DNA from: Symbiodinium natans
Lineage: Eukaryota; Sar; Dinophyceae; Suessiales; Symbiodiniaceae
Assembly: GCA_905221605.1 (NCBI GenBank)
Contig: CAJNDS010000110.1
Location: 20,001 to 84,000 of the forward strand
DNA: 64,000 nucleotides
Direction: 5' to 3'
The stretch's first letter is position 1; each line of letters opens with the position of its first letter. Made by a program: the position numbers and the translations under genes. The notes below the pieces were generated by a model that had not been told where the DNA came from, did no database searches, and saw only the letters and a list, made by a program, of their open reading frames with translations. This document shows, one piece after another, positions 60,701 to 64,000 of this stretch.

Positions 60701-63369
60701 GCTTTTGGGGTTTTGGGGTTTTGGGGGGTTTTACGGCTTGGGGGTCAGGGGTTTAGGGGTTTAGGGTCTTAATTAGGGGTGTAGGGGTGTGGGGGTTTAG
60801 GGGTTTAGGGTTTGGGGGTCAGGGTTTAGGGTTCTGGGGTGTAGGGGTGTGGGTGTTTAGGGGTGTAGGCGCTTGGGGGTTTAGGGTTTTGGGGTTTTGG
60901 GGTTTTGGGGTTTTGAGGTTTTGGGGTTTTTGGGTTTTGGGGTTTTGGGGTTTTGGGGTTTTAGGGTGTTAGGGGTCAGGCGTTTTAGGGGTGAGGGTTT
61001 TAGGGTTTAAGAGCCCTTATCAAGTCTTGCGGCAGAAAGCCTGTTTGCTGAGGCCTTTCCAGCTTTGAGGGCTTAGGATTTAGGGGTCGAGGGCTTCGGA
61101 AAGTCTCGGGTGTAGGTGTTAGGGGTCTAGGGTTTACCCGACGCGAGGACGCCGCAGACACGGACGAAGCCTACACAGCCACCTGGGCATTTCTATCGTT
61201 TGACGCGTATGCTTGAGCTATACCCTCTCTTCGTTTCGCTCGTATCGCTTGGAGACTCTCTTTTCAGGCCAAACATGTTCAGACGAAGCCGTACGCATCT
61301 AAAGACTGAAGGTTCCGTTCAGGTAGCCCAAGCACTAGACTTTAGCCCGCAGCAATGAACAAGCCCCAAAATCCTAATCCCTCGACCCAAAGTTGCCAGC
61401 TACATCCTTATCTTCGAGCTTTTTCTCCCAGATAACGTTGTAGTCATCTATAGCACCATCTCTAAAACCCGATTGGTCTGAACTATAGTATATGCCCCCT
61501 GAAGCCTAAAGCCCTACACCTAACCTGACCCTAAATCGTCTTTCTGGATCGAGTGTAATGTTGCCTCCGATATCGTATCCTTACCCCACAACTGTGCGAA
61601 GTCTGAACAACATTCAGCGCGCCCCCCCCGGCCACCCCTAAACCCGAAATCCGAAACCCGAAACCCGAAACCCGAAACCCTAAACCCTAAACCCCAAACC
61701 CTAAATCCTAAACCCCCCCCTTTGATAAGGGTACCCGGATTCATGCGAAGTTCCTGGGCTGGGGGACCCGAACAGCACAGCATAACTCCAGCAGGTGACA
61801 CTTCCAGCTTCAGACTCCCAAAGCCTTTGAGCACCTTTGTAAAAAATTAGGGTTTAGGGTTCAGGGTTTAGGGTTTAGGGTTTAGGGTTTATGGAAGTTC
61901 CTCTCTATTTTGTTGTTTCATGGATCTTCTTCCCAAAAGCCACTCCACGAAGCGAGGCCCCCAAAGAATTACTGCGCCCGTGCGCTTTCGTATGCTGTGT
62001 GGGTGGTCTGGAACTATGTGGAGCACGGACAGAGTCTCTAAAAGGAGAAGATTTTTAAGGCCTGCAGCCCTTCAGCCTGAAGGTCAGAATTTAGAACTTT
62101 AAGCGCTTTGGTTGGAGGAAATTGTTTGCAGGGGAGAGGGCCAGATGCAAAAGCCCTAAGCTAAACCCGAAAGACGCTCAAACCCGGAACCTAAACCCGA
62201 CATGGGCGGGTGTCCCTTCTTGGGGTCCTTTGTAAAAAGATCCTACCTGTTCCTTATGATCGTAAACCCCCAGAAGTTCTTTGGGTGGCAAATGCCGAGT
62301 CTTGGGATGTTCCCCCTGAAACTAGCAGTCCTTCATAGGGATGATAGTAGGGGGTACCATAATCCCTAAGAACCGTAATAATAATAGTAGTAGTAAGAAT
62401 ACTAATAACACAATTAACAATCAGAATAATCATAAGACTAATGATAAGAACAATAGGAATAAGAATAACAATAATTTGGGCCATAATCCCCATTAAGGAC
62501 TGCTAGTATAGGGGGGAAGATCCCAACCTGAGGCTGCACCTGATTCTGCTCACTTTGTGGGTCCCGTGGTGGAGGCCGGAGGGCTTTGAGAACAGGGCTG
62601 AGGGTTTGAGGGTTTGGGGGGCGGGGGGTGTTCTTACGGGTGTGAGTTTAGGGTTTAGTGTTTAAGGGTAGGGTGTAGGAAGTTTAGAGGTACGCTTAAC
62701 CCTAAATCCAGATCTCTGGCCTCAAGCTCACCCAAGTTTAACCCCCAAGTCGACAGGAAGAGCGGAAGAGCTGCAATTCTCTGTAAACGCCACAAAGACC
62801 GAACTAGGACCCGTCCTCTAGGGTCCTTATGCCCCTCAAAACCCCAAGAACCCTGAGTACGCCCTTGTTTCATGTTTTTTTTTGGGGTTCCCTTATAATC
62901 CCCTTAAAACGAAAACAGTTTTCCCTTTTATTCCTAGGTTACTCCTGGGTCTAGCCAAGAACACTGATTCCTGAACTACCTAAACGCCGAAGATTTGACA
63001 GGGCTTATGGGGCTTGTAGAGCGTTTAGAGCTTGGTTTTCATAGAGCCGAGGGGTTTTACGGTTCAGGGTTGTGGGTGCAACCGCAAGCCCCTAAACCCA
63101 AAACCCCTCAACCCCTAAACCTAAACCGCAAACCCCTAAAGCCCTAAACCCCTAAGCCCCTGACCTCAAATGAGCCCTTCACCCTAAACCCTAAACCCTA
63201 AACTCTAAACCCTAAACCCTAAACCCTACACCCTAAACCCTAAACCCTAAACCCTAAACCCTAAACCCTAAACCCTAAACCCTAAACCCTAAACCCCAAC
63301 AACAACCCCGAGGCCGAGCGGAAGCGCGTCGACCTGGCAGGGAAGAGCTATCTGGCGCCTCTGACAACG
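51278..63369 (+). CDS. DUS3: tRNA-dihydrouridine(47) synthase, DUS3-like, 5' part
   Basis: FMN- and NADPH-dependent enzyme that reduces U47 in tRNA; it runs off the right edge, so the catalytic Cys is not in view. The probable start ATG 51278 (AGCCATGG) opens MAAEGDEESRRQRIDAAVAR. Better exons: 51278-51343, 52607-52642, 52811-52888 (APIHPDFLVKK), 53410-53476 (PPAKKQKKDRGMNKSKE), 54296-54328, 55245-55298, 56855-56923 (NHDMEAFQAAK..ECPVFK), 57112-57195 (AVGVCAAGLNCRFASGHT), 59002-59045, 60322-60416 (LRKRTYDFSRATDLAK), 61148-61186 and 63313-63369 (VDLAGKSYLAPLTT). ECPVF...C...C...H is the second CCCH finger of DUS3. LRKRTYDFSRA and KSYLAPLTT are hallmark DUS3 motifs at the barrel entry. Exons of the first CCCH finger are not fully placed. 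Confidence 0.85.
51378..51530. mobile_element. MITE-like family B, copy 1
   Basis: Inverted ends CTGGTTCTTAGTAGGG...GAGGGAATGAGGGCCCT and their complement, with a (TA)n core. Begins about 35 bases after the DUS3 exon 1 donor. Confidence 0.85.
52207..52325. repeat. Variant array (TTTATAGGG)n
   Basis: About 13 copies of the same 9-base derivative seen at 12.8 kb. Confidence 0.9.
52417..52517. mobile_element. MITE-like family C, copy 1
   Basis: TTGGGATCTTCCCCC ... GGAGGAACATCCCAA with inner inverted pair GAACGGTCCTTAATAGGGAT. Confidence 0.8.
52607..52642 (+). CDS. DUS3: DUS3 candidate exon 2 (TVLRADECGMET)
   Basis: Twelve codons in phase 0 between gcgcaag|A and GAGACG|GT. A longer form to GTAAAG at 52,664 is possible but breaks phase with the next exon. 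Confidence 0.45.
52811..52888 (+). CDS. DUS3: DUS3 exon 3 (APIHPDFLVKK)
   Basis: API.P.FL is the conserved opening of DUS3 proteins. An Ala/Thr-rich stretch follows (THEAPATATAAPELK). The donor is unclear (GG or GA after AAG). Confidence 0.7.
53410..53476 (+). CDS. DUS3: DUS3 exon 4 (PPAKKQKKDRGMNKSKE)
   Basis: Basic KKQKKDRGMNKSK motif as in DUS3 before the zinc fingers; possibly a nuclear signal. Acceptor gcctag|G, GC donor. Confidence 0.7.
53938..54100. repeat. (TTTAGGG)n array
   Basis: About 22 heptamers in a DUS3 intron. Confidence 0.95.
54296..54328 (+). CDS. DUS3: DUS3 candidate exon 5 (ERRENVAAMKK)
   Basis: Acceptor gcgtcag|G, donor AAG|GC. A basic helix expected right after the KSKE stretch. 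The boundary with exon 4 is ambiguous by one codon. Confidence 0.55.
54746..54820 (-). repeat. Dispersed repeat family D, copy 1
   Basis: GGGGACCAAATTTGAACCC ... GGTATATGAACCC, reverse orientation relative to the copies at 57.5 and 58.2 kb. Confidence 0.65.
54905..54955 (+). CDS. Candidate exon in DUS3 (SRCLIDSPSRIRDAAP)
   Basis: After ctcacag and before GT (gtgcag), the frame SRCLIDSPSRIRDAAP is open. It may be part of the first zinc-finger region. Coordinates are good to a few bases. Confidence 0.3.
55245..55298 (+). CDS. DUS3: DUS3 candidate exon (VAAQQLCPRRAAVESGIR)
   Basis: Eighteen codons in phase 0, acceptor agag|G, donor CGG|GTAGG. LCP resembles the first Cys of the N-terminal CCCH finger. 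Other frames are also open. Confidence 0.45.
55655..55746. repeat. (TTTAGGG)n array
   Basis: About 13 heptamers. Confidence 0.95.
56184..56229 (+). CDS. Candidate exon (LAYLNECDGTPGEP)
   Basis: Acceptor tcaag|G and donor CCCCG|GT, phase 2 at both ends. Protein-like, but the phase does not join the next recognised DUS3 exon, so an intermediate exon or another frame is needed. Confidence 0.35.
56280..56384. mobile_element. MITE-like family B, copy 2
   Basis: Ends GGTTCTTAATAGGGAATGAG and CATTCCCTACTGAGAACC, unrelated core. A half copy (GGGCCCTCATTCCCTC) lies at about 55,352. Confidence 0.85.
56855..56923 (+). CDS. DUS3: DUS3 exon (HD...ECPVFK)
   Basis: NHDMEAFQAAKLPEISSECP then VFK, 23 codons. 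HD ends the first CCCH finger and ECPVF starts the second. Donor AAG|GC, phase 0. Confidence 0.8.
56997..57075. repeat. (CCCTAAA)n array
   Basis: About 11 heptamers in the intron before the second CCCH exon. Confidence 0.95.
57112..57195 (+). CDS. DUS3: DUS3 exon (second CCCH finger)
   Basis: AVGVCAAGLNCRFASGHTAD then GKNVDKDR, 28 codons, completing the finger. The donor is AGG|GTTTAGGG: the intron opens directly with the telomere repeat. Confidence 0.82.
57536..57618 (+). repeat. Dispersed repeat family D, copy 2
   Basis: GGGTTCGTGGTTCATATGCC ... GTATGGGGTATATGTCCCC. Confidence 0.65.
57727..57800. repeat. (CT)n microsatellite interrupted by TTTAGGG units
   Basis: CT runs on either side of three telomere heptamers: direct evidence that a telomere block sits inside an older microsatellite. 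Confidence 0.9.
58184..58270 (+). repeat. Dispersed repeat family D, copy 3
   Basis: GGGTTTCTGGTTCATATACC ... GAGTATGGGGTAGGTGACC. Confidence 0.7.
58652..58698 (+). CDS. Candidate exon in DUS3 (PEDIERMEVEP)
   Basis: PEDIERMEVEP ends at a canonical GTAAGC donor, with an aaacag acceptor about 30 bases upstream. Its phase does not directly fit the next exon, so another exon or frame may intervene. Confidence 0.4.
59002..59045 (+). CDS. DUS3: DUS3 exon (ELNIFSEEIR)
   Basis: MVPRELNIFSEEIR plus T, completed to Cys by the next exon, leading into LGLRKRTYDF. Acceptor cctcag|G, donor CGAT|GC. Confidence 0.65.
59700..59799. repeat. (CCCTAAA)n array
   Basis: About 14 heptamers. Confidence 0.95.
60065..60320. 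repeat. (CCCCTAAA)n variant array ending at a DUS3 exon
   Basis: Octamer array passing to heptamers, up to the acceptor of the LRKRTYDF exon (aaccccag). Confidence 0.9.
60322..60416 (+). CDS. DUS3: DUS3 exon (LRKRTYDFSRA)
   Basis: LGLRKRTYDFSRATDLAKAW then ARWHSQRPKAE, ending at GAA|GTGGGG in phase 0. LRKRxYDFxRA is a DUS3 signature. Confidence 0.85.
60430..61010. repeat. TTTAGGGG / TTTTGGGG variant array after a DUS3 exon
   Basis: Mixed octamers, with long TTTTGGGG stretches at 60,590-60,725 and 60,885-60,960. Confidence 0.9.
61148..61186 (+). CDS. DUS3: DUS3 candidate exon (DAADTDEAYTATW)
   Basis: Thirteen codons in phase 0, acceptor gcgag|G, donor TGG|GC. The acidic linker expected before the barrel. 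Joins in phase on both sides. Confidence 0.5.
62302..62526. mobile_element. MITE-like family C, copy 2
   Basis: Same ends and inner pair (TAGCAGTCCTTCATAGGGAT ... CCCCATTAAGGACTGCTA), with an AAT/AATAATA-rich insertion expanding it to 225 bases. Confidence 0.8.
63180..63298. repeat. (CCCTAAA)n array
   Basis: About 17 heptamers ending 15 bases before the APLTT exon. Confidence 0.95.
63313..63369 (+). CDS. DUS3: DUS3 exon (barrel entry, APLTT)
   Basis: AERKRVDLAGKSYLAPLTT, 19 codons, acceptor ccgag|G, donor ACG|GTAGGC. APLTT(V) is the first strand of the dihydrouridine synthase barrel with the FMN phosphate loop. Next exons lie beyond 64 kb. Confidence 0.88.
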
Positions 63370-64000
63370 GTAGGCTGGGCCGCGGGTTTTAAGGGTTTGG
63401 GTCTAATAGGGTATAGGGTTTAGGGTTTGGGGTTTGGGGTTTGGGGTTTAGGGTTTAGGGTTTGGGGTTTAGGGTTTGGGGTGGCCTTTTTTGTTTGGGG
63501 TCTTTGGAAGAGAGTGTGCGGTTAGGGTGCAGCGGGCTTGGGGCATGCAGTACAGACATGCAGGGTTTAGGGTTTAGGGTTTAGGGTTTAGGGTACGGGG
63601 GGACAACCAAGGAAGGAAATCAACTCCCCTAATCGCCCTGAACTTATATTCCCCAGATCGAACCAAGAAACAAACAAGAACACGGATAAGAGCAACCCAG
63701 GGGGGAAGGAAAGGGGGAAGGAATCCACACCCTTACCAAACCCTAAGAACCCAGGCACTACTTTTTGAACTTGTGGCTTTCTGTTCAAGCCCATCTTGAG
63801 CCAAACATGATTTCCGGGTTCATTAACCCTTCCAACTCTCAACACTAACTCTTTTCTACAATACCAATTGCAGCTCCGCACTCCCCCTGTCCTAGGATTT
63901 CCTAGGACACATTGGAGATGCAGATCTTTTGGCCAAAAACTGCCATTAAGGCAGCAGCCAGCTGCTTGAAATGCATGTTGTGGTTTAACGTCTTCCAGGA
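63370..64000. other. DUS3 intron at the right edge
   Basis: Telomere-type repeats at 63,415-63,480 and 63,563-63,592, then unique sequence without a recognised exon. The minus-strand frame at 63,588-63,881 has no family features. Confidence 0.5.

Noticed and set aside
61520-61834. 104-codon minus-strand frame
   Set aside because: Its centre is a translation of CCCGAAA telomere variants; the ends show no family features.

Overview
This window looks like nuclear DNA of a dinoflagellate alga, probably near Suessiales/Symbiodiniaceae, though the genus cannot be fixed from sequence alone. The grounds are: (1) very short exons (about 20-100 bp) in very long introns, with AG|G acceptors and many GC donors; (2) every firmly identified gene lies on the + strand, as in dinoflagellate unidirectional gene clusters; (3) an ankyrin-repeat protein with a ubiquitin-like N-terminus and a single-domain voltage-gated cation channel, both large families in this group; (4) introns and spacers saturated with plant/alveolate-type telomere repeat (TTTAGGG)n in both orientations. 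Only a small part of the 64 kb codes for protein, and most long open frames are artefacts of low-complexity repeats.

Layout. About 1-11.1 kb: the 3' part of a short-chain dehydrogenase/reductase (SDR) gene. Nine phase-compatible exons (498 nt, 165 codons plus stop) run from 3016 to the stop at 11061-11063, and seven of the eight donors are GC. About 11.1-25 kb: isolated exon-like islands of unidentified gene(s), a 250 bp coding island at 15.5 kb, and a repeat block at 19.2-21.6 kb bounded by inverted repeats. 25.8-27.3 kb: a complete ankyrin-repeat gene (two exons, 448 aa). About 28-39 kb: further exon islands, all + strand, gene(s) not recognised. 39.4-40.05 kb: a poly-G tract and a large repeat hairpin. 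40.4-49.2 kb: a voltage-gated cation channel with S1, S2, S3, the end of S4, the S4-S5 linker and S5; no pore or S6 was found. 51.28 kb to beyond the right edge: the 5' part of a tRNA-dihydrouridine(47) synthase (DUS3-like) gene, from the probable start codon through its CCCH zinc-finger region to the start of the TIM barrel (APLTT).

The genes are unrelated in function (redox metabolism, ankyrin scaffold, ion transport, tRNA modification), as expected for a dinoflagellate chromosome. What unites the window is the non-coding architecture: telomere-repeat arrays and drifted variants in nearly every intron, several dispersed short inverted-repeat (MITE-like) families, and intron ends that often carry the same AGG or AGGC on both sides, as introner-type insertion would leave. 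No tRNA, rRNA, CRISPR, operon or bacterial-style signal was seen. Exon calls come from reading by eye and should be tested against transcripts.
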